NCBI RefSeq assembly: GCF_000013625.1
Contig: NC_009659.1
Location: 4,030,001-4,094,000, forward strand
DNA length: 64,000 nt
Reading direction: 5' to 3'
DNA from: Janthinobacterium sp. Marseille
GTDB taxonomy: Bacteria > Pseudomonadota > Gammaproteobacteria > Burkholderiales > Burkholderiaceae_D
Part shown: in pieces, positions 46,704 through 54,657 of the stretch
Numbering within the stretch: the first letter of the stretch is position 1
Layout: every line of letters starts with the position of its first letter
Notes under the pieces: generated by a model
Databases searched by the model: none
Told to the model about the DNA's origin: nothing
Seen by the model: the letters and a program-made list of their open reading frames with translations, nothing else
Program-made: the position numbers and the translations under genes

Positions 46704-48107
46704 ATGCTCGATTTTTTTTCAAAAGATAAAAGTGTCGCCGGTCCCGGCTTCAATCGTTGGATGGTGCCGCCGGCTGCATTGGCAGTTCATCTATGTATCG
46801 GACAGGCCTACGCCTTCAGCGTATTCAATGGCCCCTTATCCAAACTGATAGGTATTGATAGTCCGGCACCGGACGACTGGAAGTTGACTACATTGGGTTG
46901 GATCTTCAGCCTCGCGATTGTTTTCCTCGGCCTGGCCGCTGCCTTCGGTGGCAAATGGCTGGAAAAAGTTGGCCCGCGCCTGACCATGTTTGTTGCCGCT
47001 TGCTGCTTTGGCGGCGGCTTCCTGATTTCAGCCATCGGTGTGTCCCTGCACCAGATCTGGCTGGTGTACCTGGGTTATGGCGTGATCGGCGGTATCGGAC
47101 TGGGCCTCGGTTATGTTTCGCCGGTCTCAACGCTGATCAAATGGTTCCCTGATCGCCGCGGCATGGCGACCGGTATGGCGATCATGGGTTTTGGTGGCGG
47201 CGCGATGATAGGTGCCCCGCTGTCGGTTTACCTGATGGAGCACTTCAAGACCGCGACCTCGGTCGGTGTAACTGAGACCTTTGTCGTGATGGGCGTGCTT
47301 TACTTCATCTCGATGTCGATAGGCGCGATGGCGATCCGTATTCCCCCACCTGACTGGAAACCTGCAGGCTGGGTGCCGCCCGTCGTTGAAAACAAGATGA
47401 TCACCAAACATCATGTAGACATCGATCAGGCGATGAAGACACCGCAGTTTTACTTGCTGTGGCTGGTCCTGTGCCTGAACGTGACGGCCGGTATCGGCGT
47501 ATTGGGCCAGGCCTCGGTGATGATCCAGGAAACCTTCAAGGACACCGTGTCGGTGGCTGCCGCGGCCGGTTTTGTCGGCTTGCTCAGCGTCTTCAATATG
47601 GGTGGCCGTTTCTTTTGGTCTTCCGCTTCCGACTACCTTGGCCGCAAGCGCACCTACTTCATCTTCTTTATCGTCGGCATCATCCTGTATTCGTGCATCC
47701 CATACACCGGTCATAGCGGTAGCGTGGCGTTGTTCGTGATTTTCTACGGCATCATCGTCAGCATGTATGGTGGTGGCTTTTCGACTGTGCCGGTCTATCT
47801 GGCCGACCTGTTCGGCACCAAGTTCGTCGGCGCCATCCATGGTCGCTTGCTGACCGCATGGTCGGCGGCAGGCGTACTGGGGCCGGTGCTGGTTAATTAC
47901 ATCCGCCAGTACCAGATCGACCAGGGCGTGGCCAAAGGTGACGCCTATGCGGTCACCATGTACATCATGGCCGGCCTGCTGCTGGTTGGTTTTGTCTGCA
48001 ATATGCTGATCAAGCCGGTTGATGCCAAACATTACATGCGTGATGACATGGCTAAAGCGAATAAGCCTGTGCATGGCGGCAATGCACAATCCACAGCCGC
48101 AGCTTAA
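46704..48107 (+). CDS. Oxalate/formate antiporter (OFA) family MFS transporter
   Basis: 467 aa, 12 membrane segments. OFA hallmarks: PAALAVHLCIGQAYAFSVFN near the start, GYVSPVSTLIKWFPDRRGMATGMAIMGFGGGA in the helix 4-5 region, and YLADLFGTKFVGAIHGRLLTAWSAAG. OFA members exchange oxalate for formate or carry other small carboxylates. GAGGAG precedes the ATG. No oxalyl-CoA decarboxylase or formyl-CoA transferase is in the window, so the substrate could also be formate, pyruvate or another acid. Confidence 0.88.
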   Translation: MLDFFSKDKSVAGPGFNRWMVPPAALAVHLCIGQAYAFSVFNGPLSKLIGIDSPAPDDWKLTTLGWIFSLAIVFLGLAAAFGGKWLEKVGPRLTMFVAACCFGGGFLISAIGVSLHQIWLVYLGYGVIGGIGLGLGYVSPVSTLIKWFPDRRGMATGMAIMGFGGGAMIGAPLSVYLMEHFKTATSVGVTETFVVMGVLYFISMSIGAMAIRIPPPDWKPAGWVPPVVENKMITKHHVDIDQAMKTPQFYLLWLVLCLNVTAGIGVLGQASVMIQETFKDTVSVAAAAGFVGLLSVFNMGGRFFWSSASDYLGRKRTYFIFFIVGIILYSCIPYTGHSGSVALFVIFYGIIVSMYGGGFSTVPVYLADLFGTKFVGAIHGRLLTAWSAAGVLGPVLVNYIRQYQIDQGVAKGDAYAVTMYIMAGLLLVGFVCNMLIKPVDAKHYMRDDMAKANKPVHGGNAQSTAAA

Positions 48108-48123
48108 TGATCCGGAGAAATAT

Positions 48124-48258
48124 ATGAATGCAAATACTTCTGTTAGTGGCAAACAAACCAGCCCGGTGCTGATCGCCCTGTTCTGGGCTTACGTTACCAT
48201 CCCGTTGATATGGGGCGTGTGGTCCACCTTGCAAAAGGCGATGGCGCTATTCCATTAA
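48124..48258 (+). CDS. MFS (OFA) transporter small subunit
   Basis: 44 aa with a single membrane helix (VLIALFWAYVTIPLIWGVWSTLQ). Such mini-proteins are found directly after OFA transporter genes and are thought to be partners. GGAGAAAT precedes the ATG, the gap to the transporter is 16 bp, and a strong terminator follows. Confidence 0.82.
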   Translation: MNANTSVSGKQTSPVLIALFWAYVTIPLIWGVWSTLQKAMALFH

Positions 48259-48279
48259 GCCCGCCTGGATGGAAGCAAG

Positions 48280-48310
48280 GCGAGGTACTTCGCAGTACCT
48301 CGCTTTTTTT
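48280..48310 (+). terminator. rho-independent terminator of the OFA unit
   Basis: Perfect stem GCGAGGTACT/AGTACCTCGC with loop TCGC and seven T. Confidence 0.92.
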
Positions 48311-48438
48311 GTATCCGGCCTACATAACGACCTTTGCCTTGTATCCGTGTCGGGTGGGCGCATACTGCAGAATGGGCAAATATGGGTTATAAGAAAAAGA
48401 TATCCATAGTTCGTGGTTTATCCCGCATAGAAATCAAT

Positions 48439-49827
48439 ATGAGCGCTGTAACTCCTGTTAACAACCCGGAAGAACCCTTCGTCGAAGCATTTGGCGGCTG
48501 GCAAGAACGCTCCATCCTGATCGTGGACGATGAGCCCGGCATGCGCAGCTTTTTGCAACGCACGCTGGTGGGCCGTTGCAGTCGCGTCGAAGCAGTGGAC
48601 TCGGTGGAGGCCGCCAATGTTCTATTGGGGCAGCAGCATTTCGACCTGATCATTCTGGATAACTCCCTGCCCGGCAAATCAGGCGTTGACTGGTTGCAGG
48701 AGATACGCGAACTCGGCTTGCATAATGACGTGGTCCTGATCACGGCCTTTGCCGATCTGGAAACAGCGATCCGTGCCTTACGCGCCGGTGCTGCCGATTT
48801 CCTGCTCAAGCCGTTCCGCGTCAACCAGATACTGAGTGCGATAGGCCGTTGCTTTGACCGCGCCCACTTGCGACGTGAAAACTTCATCCTGCGCCGTGAA
48901 CTGGATTCGCATATCGACCTGGCCGGCGTGGAAGGATTGGTCGGAGCTTCTGCGGCACTGGAGCCGATACGGGAAGCGATCAAGCGCCTCGCTACCGTAC
49001 CGAGTACGGTATTGATTACCGGTGAGTCCGGTACCGGCAAGGAAATCGCCGCGCGGGCGATGCATAAACTCAGCAATCGCTCGCACAACCATTTCGTTCC
49101 GATCAATTGCGGCGCGGTGGCACCAGACATCATCGAAAGTGAATTATTCGGCCATATCAAGGGCGCTTTCAGCGGCGCGGCATCATCGCGCGAAGGCCTG
49201 TTCTTTTATGCACAGGGTGGCACCCTCTTCCTTGATGAAGTCGCCGAACTGCCGCTGGCGATGCAAGTCAAACTGCTGCGCGTACTGGAAGAAAAAAGAA
49301 TCCGCCCGGTCGGTGCCGAACGTGAAATACCGGTCGATGTGCGTGTCATTGCGGCGACCAATCGCAATGTGGAAGAGGCGGTGCAGGAAGGTCGCTTCCG
49401 GCAGGATCTTTATTACCGGCTGAATGTAGTGCAACTGCATATGCCGCCCTTGCGTGAACGTACGGAAGACATCCCGGCACTGGCAGAATACTTCGTGCGG
49501 CAACTGGCCCAGCAACTGGGCGTGCCGGCGAAGAAGCCGGACAGCGCGCTCTTCGCATCACTCGCCGGATATAGTTGGCCAGGTAATGTACGCGAATTGC
49601 GCAACCTGATAGAACGCTGGCTGATACTCGGCAATATCTCCGACGTCACAGCTGCAAACAATACGGGCAGCACGACCACGAATGGTGATGTCACGCTGGA
49701 AGCCGTCGAGAAACAACACATCCTGAAGATACTGGCCGAAGTCGGCGGCAACAAGACGGAGGCCGGGCGTCGTCTCGGTATTTCACGCAAGACCCTCGAG
49801 CGTAAATGCGCCGAGTGGGGCGTATAG
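48439..49827 (+). CDS. Sigma-54-dependent response regulator
   Basis: 462 aa NtrC-type activator. Receiver domain with acidic pair Asp30/Asp31, phospho-acceptor Asp74 (IILDNSLPG) and Lys124 (LLKPF). AAA+ domain with Walker A GESGTGKE (195-202) and the sigma-54 contact loop GAFSGA (242-247; the family norm is GAFTGA). C-terminal Fis-type HTH (NKTEAGRRLGISRKTLERKC). The start is uncertain: ATG at 48439 or an in-frame ATG at 48382. It is 12 bp before its kinase gene and is the likely activator of the upstream sigma-54 promoter. Confidence 0.92.
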   Translation: MSAVTPVNNPEEPFVEAFGGWQERSILIVDDEPGMRSFLQRTLVGRCSRVEAVDSVEAANVLLGQQHFDLIILDNSLPGKSGVDWLQEIRELGLHNDVVLITAFADLETAIRALRAGAADFLLKPFRVNQILSAIGRCFDRAHLRRENFILRRELDSHIDLAGVEGLVGASAALEPIREAIKRLATVPSTVLITGESGTGKEIAARAMHKLSNRSHNHFVPINCGAVAPDIIESELFGHIKGAFSGAASSREGLFFYAQGGTLFLDEVAELPLAMQVKLLRVLEEKRIRPVGAEREIPVDVRVIAATNRNVEEAVQEGRFRQDLYYRLNVVQLHMPPLRERTEDIPALAEYFVRQLAQQLGVPAKKPDSALFASLAGYSWPGNVRELRNLIERWLILGNISDVTAANNTGSTTTNGDVTLEAVEKQHILKILAEVGGNKTEAGRRLGISRKTLERKCAEWGV

Positions 49828-49839
49828 AAACGGCTGATA

Positions 49840-51867
49840 GTGCGACGCCTGATGCTATGGCTTGCGAGCCGTCATTTCCTCGGCAATCTGTCGGTGCGTA
49901 CCAAGCTGCTATTGGTGGCGCTGGTACCTTTGCTGACGGCGCTGCCCATCCTGTTTTCGCTGATCTTTTACTGGGGCATAGGTTATTACGACCGCCTGCT
50001 CACCTTCAAGGTCAGCAGCGACCTGGCAGTCGCACATGAATACTTTATCCACGTACGTGAACGCATAGGCCTGGATGTATCCAGCCTCGGTGATTCCTAT
50101 CGCTTCGTCACTACAGTGCGTGATGACAATCACGCGAACCTGCAGCGCATGCTGGCGGATAAACAAAAAGCGCTGGATCTCGACTTCCTGAACTTCCTCG
50201 ATCCGGAGGGACGTGCCATTGTTTCGTCGAATGGCAAACCGGCCGACCTGATTGCGGAGAGTTGGCCGGTGGTATTCAGTGCATTGCAGGGTGAGAAAGC
50301 AACCGAGATCGATATTTACTCGGAAGAGCAATTGCGCCAGCTCAGCGACAAGGCGGCGCAACAGGCGTATCTGGAATTGCTTAGTACCTCGAATGCGGCA
50401 CCGACCAAAAAAACCGCAGAAAAAAGCGGCATGGTGATCCACTCGGCGACCCCGGTGTATGACGACGACGGAAAATTGCTGGGTGTGCTGGAGGGTGGCA
50501 TGCTGCTGAACCAGAACCTCGGTTTCGTCGATACCATCAATAGCCTGGTCTATGCCGAAGGCTCCCTGCCGGAAGGCAGCGCCGGTACCGCAACCCTGTT
50601 TATCGATGATGTGCGTATCGCGACCAATGTACGATTGTTTGGCAACAAGCGTGCATTGGGAACCCGTGCATCCCAAATCGTGCGCGACCATGTACTCAAC
50701 GATGGCAAGACCTGGCTGGATCGTGCTTTCGTCGTGCATGATTGGTATATCTCCGCCTACGAGCCGATCAGCGACAGCTTCGGCAAGCGCGTCGGCATGC
50801 TCTACGTCGGTTATCTGGAAGAGCCCTTCCGCAAGGCCAAGGAAACCGCCATCATCTTGCTGGCACTCCTGTTCACGGCGATAGGCATAGGCGGCGCATT
50901 CTTCTCTTTACGTGTGGCGCGCAATATCTATGGGCCGCTGAAGAGTATGAACCAAACCATGACCGCAGTCGAATTGGGCGATATGCATGCGCGTACCGGT
51001 GTGCAGGCACGTGACGAACTGGGTAATCTGTCGCGCCACCTGGATGACCTTCTGGAGACGGTGCAACAACAAAATGCCGAGTTGAAGAGCTGGGGTAATG
51101 AACTCGATCGCAAGGTGGTGGAACGTACCGCCGAACTGGAGCAAACCAATAAACTGCTGGTGCAGGCACAACAGCAATTGGTGCTGGCGGAAAAACTGGC
51201 AGCGATTGGTGAAATCACGGCCGGCGTTGCCCATGAAATCAATAATCCGGTCGCTGTCCTGCAAGGAAACCTGGATGTATTGCGTGACACCCTCGGCGCG
51301 GCGGCGAAGCCGGTACAGGGTGAGTTGCAATTGATGGACCAGCAGATTTATCGTATCAACACTATCGTCACCAAGCTGCTGCAATTCGCGAGTCCGGGTG
51401 AATTCGCCGGTTACGTTGAAACGGTCGTTATCGATGAAATCGTTGCAGATTCATTGGTGCTGGTCCGGCATTTGTTGAATCAAAGCCGTATCGCTGTCGT
51501 GCATAAAAAAGAGGCGACACTGCCGGTGTCCATCAACCGTGGCGAATTGCAGCAAGTCCTCATCAATCTATTTACCAATGCCATCCATGCAATGAAGGAT
51601 GGCGGCAGCCTGACTATCAGCACTAGCGACTGGCAGGAGGCGGATGGCAAGCGCGGCGTGGCGATAAGTGTGGCCGATACCGGCAGCGGCATCCGGAAAG
51701 AAGATATCGCGCATATCTTCGATGCTTTCTTCACGACCAAGCGCCAGGGCGGTACCGGCCTGGGCTTGTCCATCAGCTATACGCTGGTAGCGCGGTATGG
51801 CGGCACCATCACGGTCAGGAGCGAAGAAGGTGCCGGCACTGAATTCACGGTTCGTTTGCTCGCATGA
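49840..51867 (+). CDS. Sensor histidine kinase with cache-type periplasmic domain
   Basis: 675 aa from GTG (an ATG four codons on is possible). TM1 at ~22-47, a large periplasmic double-cache-like domain (~50-335), TM2 ~337-360, HAMP, coiled coil, HisKA with His465 in AGVAHEINNP, and HATPase with VLINLFTNAIHAM and GTGLGLSIS. Cache sensors usually detect small carboxylates, in keeping with control of an OFA transporter (DctB-like logic). Confidence 0.92.
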   Translation: MRRLMLWLASRHFLGNLSVRTKLLLVALVPLLTALPILFSLIFYWGIGYYDRLLTFKVSSDLAVAHEYFIHVRERIGLDVSSLGDSYRFVTTVRDDNHANLQRMLADKQKALDLDFLNFLDPEGRAIVSSNGKPADLIAESWPVVFSALQGEKATEIDIYSEEQLRQLSDKAAQQAYLELLSTSNAAPTKKTAEKSGMVIHSATPVYDDDGKLLGVLEGGMLLNQNLGFVDTINSLVYAEGSLPEGSAGTATLFIDDVRIATNVRLFGNKRALGTRASQIVRDHVLNDGKTWLDRAFVVHDWYISAYEPISDSFGKRVGMLYVGYLEEPFRKAKETAIILLALLFTAIGIGGAFFSLRVARNIYGPLKSMNQTMTAVELGDMHARTGVQARDELGNLSRHLDDLLETVQQQNAELKSWGNELDRKVVERTAELEQTNKLLVQAQQQLVLAEKLAAIGEITAGVAHEINNPVAVLQGNLDVLRDTLGAAAKPVQGELQLMDQQIYRINTIVTKLLQFASPGEFAGYVETVVIDEIVADSLVLVRHLLNQSRIAVVHKKEATLPVSINRGELQQVLINLFTNAIHAMKDGGSLTISTSDWQEADGKRGVAISVADTGSGIRKEDIAHIFDAFFTTKRQGGTGLGLSISYTLVARYGGTITVRSEEGAGTEFTVRLLA

Positions 51868-51883
51868 AAAACGGATAGCTTAA

Positions 51884-51922
51884 AAAACAAAACCCGCCGG
51901 AACATGGCGGGTTTTGTTTTTC
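51884..51922 (+). terminator. rho-independent terminator of the two-component operon
   Basis: 15-bp perfect stem AAAACAAAACCCGCC/GGCGGGTTTTGTTTT with a 7-base loop and T tail. Symmetric A/T flanks let it also end the convergent lipoprotein gene. Confidence 0.92.
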
Positions 51923-51934
51923 ATCAGTGCAAAC

Positions 51935-52249
51935 TTACTTTTTTTCGCTGGCACTAGGTGCGGTGGAATGATTGTTTGCCTGTCCGGATAAAGGCATCGC
52001 AGATGATTCCTGCTCCTTGCTAAGCTCCTTTGGCGTTGCCTGCGTAGATCCGCTGGCATCGCCACTGCCGGTCGTGGCACCAGGTGCCGCTGCGGGCGTG
52101 CTGGCTTCGGAGGGCGGCATCGCGCTGACCGGTGCAGCAACCGAGCCGCTGCTATCGAGTTTGGGAGTCGGCGGCGTTTCTGCTTTCTTGCAACCGATTA
52201 ATAGCAGCGCCAGAAATGCGGAAACCAGAATGGAACGGGAGAACGACAT
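51935..52249 (-). CDS. Putative lipoprotein
   Basis: 104 aa. Signal peptide with lipobox LLLIGC (Cys20), then a low-complexity Pro/Ser/Ala/Gly-rich tail with no domain. Function unknown. Promoter and AGGAGG-like site lie upstream (52250-52258). It is convergent with the kinase gene. Confidence 0.78.
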   Translation of the reverse strand: MSFSRSILVSAFLALLLIGCKKAETPPTPKLDSSGSVAAPVSAMPPSEASTPAAAPGATTGSGDASGSTQATPKELSKEQESSAMPLSGQANNHSTAPSASEKK

Positions 52250-52398
52250 GTGACCTCCTTCAGTGGGTTGGTCGTCCCATTGTAGTGGGCGGAATACAGA
52301 AGGAAAGATCTATTTGCGGATAATAAGAAAATTGATCCGGATAGCGGGGATTTTGTAAAAATTACAGGGTATGGCATCCCTGCCTGTTTGCGTAGCCG

Positions 52399-52445
52399 GT
52401 GACAGCTGTCATTCCTTGCGACTAAACCGGAATGACAGCTGTCAC
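52399..52445. repeat. 17-bp inverted repeat with internal palindromes after the purine permease gene
   Basis: GTGACAGCTGTCATTCC (52399-52415) and its exact reverse complement (52429-52445) are separated by 13 bp. Each arm also contains the 12-bp perfect palindrome TGACAGCTGTCA. It is 4 bp past the permease stop; no U-run, so either a 3' stem or a protein-binding element. Confidence 0.85.
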
Positions 52446-52449
52446 TGGT

Positions 52450-53799
52450 TCAGGCCTCTACGTCCCGCCCTGCCTCGGCAATCGCAGCACGAGCGCTTTC
52501 GGCAGATTCCAGCCCGTTGAAAAACAGATTCAGTACCACGGCCGATATCGCGGTCAGCAAGATGCTGCTTTCCAGCAGCGGGGCCAGCTCCTTCGGTAAT
52601 TGCGCAAAGAATTTCGGCGAGACAACCGGGATCATGCCGATACCGATACTGATCGCGACGATGTAGAGATTGCGCATATTGCCGCGGAAATCCACCCGGG
52701 TCAGCACCTTGATGCCGCTCGCTGCAACCATACCAAACATTACGATGCCTGCGCCGCCGAGGACAAAAGTTGGAACCGAGGCGACGATGACCGCCAGCTT
52801 TGGTACCAGGCCGAGCGTAATCAGAATAAAGCCGGCGGTGACGCACACCCAGCGACTCTTGACGTTGGTGACACTGACGAGTCCGACGTTTTGCGCATAA
52901 GAGGTATAGGGGAAGGTGTTGAATACGCCACCTAATACAGTACCTATGCCATCGGCGCGGAAGCCGCGCACCAGGTCCGGTTCGGTGACCGGGCGCCCGA
53001 CAATTTCGCCGACCGCCAAAAACATTCCGGTCGATTCGATGAAGGTCACAATCATGACAATGCACATCGCTGCGACGGCCCAGAAGCTGAAGGTCGGCAT
53101 ACCAAAATGGAAAGGCGTCGTTACACCAATCCAGGGTGTGACCGTCAGCTCATCGAGGGAAATCTGGCCGAGGAAGAAAGACAGGATGAAGCCAAATAAC
53201 AAACCGAGCAGAATCGCAATATTGGCGATGAAGCCGCGTCCATAGCGCACCAGTAGCAGGATGCAAACCAACACCGCTGCTGCCACGCTGAGGTATAGCG
53301 GAGCGCCGAATTGCGGATTGCCATAACCACCGCCGGCCCATGCCACTGCGACTCCCATCAGGGACAAACCGACTGCCAGGATCTCGGTGCCAGTCACGAT
53401 CGGTGGGAACAAGCGCAACATTTTTCCTATGACGGGTGCGATCAACAGACCGAACAGGCCGGCTGCGATGGTGGCACCATAGATGCCCAGCAGGCCGACA
53501 TTGGGATCCGATCCTATCGCAATCATCGGGCCGATTGCGGTGAAGGTGACGCCCATCATGATAGGCAAGCGTATGCCGACTCCTTTCCATCCAATAGTCT
53601 GGATCAGGGTGACCAAACCGCATGCGAGCAAGTCGGCGTTGATCAGGAAGGCAATTTGTTCCTTGGGTAATTTAAGTGCCGCGCCAATGATAAGCGGGAT
53701 GGAAATTGCACCGGCATACATCACCAGCACATGTTGCAGGCCGAGGGCCAGCAAGGTGCCTAGTGGTAACCGTTCATCGACCAAATTTTTTGTATTCAT
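52450..53799 (-). CDS. NCS2 family nucleobase (xanthine/uracil type) permease
   Basis: 449 aa, about 14 membrane segments. NCS2 signature region with FIESTGMFLAVGEIVGRP, and PYTSYAQNVGLVSVTNVKSRWV follows; these resemble xanthine/uric acid (UapA/XanQ-like) members. It lies 174 bp downstream of the Ndm-like genes on the same strand, so it probably imports the (methyl)xanthine substrate. Two similar dyads lie upstream. Confidence 0.9.
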   Translation of the reverse strand: MNTKNLVDERLPLGTLLALGLQHVLVMYAGAISIPLIIGAALKLPKEQIAFLINADLLACGLVTLIQTIGWKGVGIRLPIMMGVTFTAIGPMIAIGSDPNVGLLGIYGATIAAGLFGLLIAPVIGKMLRLFPPIVTGTEILAVGLSLMGVAVAWAGGGYGNPQFGAPLYLSVAAAVLVCILLLVRYGRGFIANIAILLGLLFGFILSFFLGQISLDELTVTPWIGVTTPFHFGMPTFSFWAVAAMCIVMIVTFIESTGMFLAVGEIVGRPVTEPDLVRGFRADGIGTVLGGVFNTFPYTSYAQNVGLVSVTNVKSRWVCVTAGFILITLGLVPKLAVIVASVPTFVLGGAGIVMFGMVAASGIKVLTRVDFRGNMRNLYIVAISIGIGMIPVVSPKFFAQLPKELAPLLESSILLTAISAVVLNLFFNGLESAESARAAIAEAGRDVEA

Positions 53800-53811
53800 C
53801 TTTGTCTCCTA

Positions 53812-53827
53812 TCGGTCTGATGACCGA
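53812..53827. promoter_or_regulatory. dyad element A upstream of the NCS2 permease
   Basis: TCGGTCTGATGACCGA, arms TCGGTC/GACCGA, 12 bp before the permease ATG. Near-identical to element B at 53921. Confidence 0.45.
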
Positions 53828-53920
53828 TTTGTTTTTTTTGAGATACTCACGGGTCTTCTTATGTTTTCAAGCTGTATTGCAAACGATGTATACCCTCCCC
53901 TTTCTGCCAGATACTGTTTG

Positions 53921-53936
53921 TCGTCCTGATGACGGA
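53921..53936. promoter_or_regulatory. dyad element B upstream of the NCS2 permease
   Basis: TCGTCCTGATGACGGA, 14 of 16 bases equal to element A, 109 bp further upstream. The pair suggests a regulator site, but no known motif fits. Confidence 0.4.
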
Positions 53937-53973
53937 CGTCACATCAACAGACCTTGCAACAGACATCCTGGAT

Positions 53974-54651
53974 TTATTGACAGGTTTCTTCCGCAAGTGA
54001 GGCCGGCTCGAAGGAAGCTGAGGTTGGAAAAATCCCCGACATGACGGTGAATCCGGGGATGCGTTTGACACGGTCCAGCCAGCGTCGTACCGCCGGGTAG
54101 TCGAGTAGTGAAACGCCGGCTTCATCCGACAATGCGATATACGGGAAGCAGGCAAGATCCGCGATGGTGGGTGCGGCGGCCGGACATAGCCATTGATGTC
54201 CATTTTGTTCCGCCGCCCACAGGTGTTCGTCCAGTATGCGCAGTAGTTCGTGCGCGCGGGCACGGCATTGCTCTGCATTGAAATCGTAAAAAAACAAATC
54301 ATGCAAACGTGCAGCGGAAATCGAGCCGGTCAAACCATCGGCAAACGCGAGCCACATATTTGCCTGGCCGAGGATGGCGGGCGCATGTGTCGGATACCAG
54401 GTCAAACTGGTGTCGTATTTGTTCGCCAGGTAAACCAGGATGGCCTGGGCATCGCGCAACACGAAATCATCATCGCGCAATACCGGCAACTGGCCGAGTG
54501 GATTGATGCGCAGGAAGGCCGGTGATTTATGTTCCCTGGACGGGAAAAATTCCACTGTCTCTATCGTGTACGGTAGCTTCAGGATGGAAAGGAGCATCCG
54601 CACCTTGTAGCAATTCCCCGAGAGTTCATAGTCATAAAGCGTGATCATCAT
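53974..54651 (-). CDS. ndmE: Glutathione S-transferase-like protein, NdmE-like
   Basis: 225 aa GST fold: N-terminal thioredoxin domain (SGNCYKVRMLLSILKLPY; NPLGQLPVLRDDDFVLRDAQAILVYLA) and helical C-terminal domain (APTIADLACFPYIAL). In Pseudomonas putida CBB5 the GST-like NdmE is a structural part of the NdmCDE N7-demethylase complex. Here it follows the ndmD-like gene by 6 bp in the same order. Assignment rests on context plus GST fold. Confidence 0.78.
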   Translation of the reverse strand: MMITLYDYELSGNCYKVRMLLSILKLPYTIETVEFFPSREHKSPAFLRINPLGQLPVLRDDDFVLRDAQAILVYLANKYDTSLTWYPTHAPAILGQANMWLAFADGLTGSISAARLHDLFFYDFNAEQCRARAHELLRILDEHLWAAEQNGHQWLCPAAAPTIADLACFPYIALSDEAGVSLLDYPAVRRWLDRVKRIPGFTVMSGIFPTSASFEPASLAEETCQ

Positions 54652-54657
54652 TCGTCC

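Noticed and set aside
46405..46848. 147-codon frame between the TonB operon and the OFA transporter
   Set aside because: It overlaps the sigma-54 promoter region and runs into the transporter gene in another frame; no family or ribosome binding site.
47127..48152. 341-codon open frame on the - strand
   Set aside because: Antisense to the OFA transporter; no motif, very His/Asp/Gln-rich.
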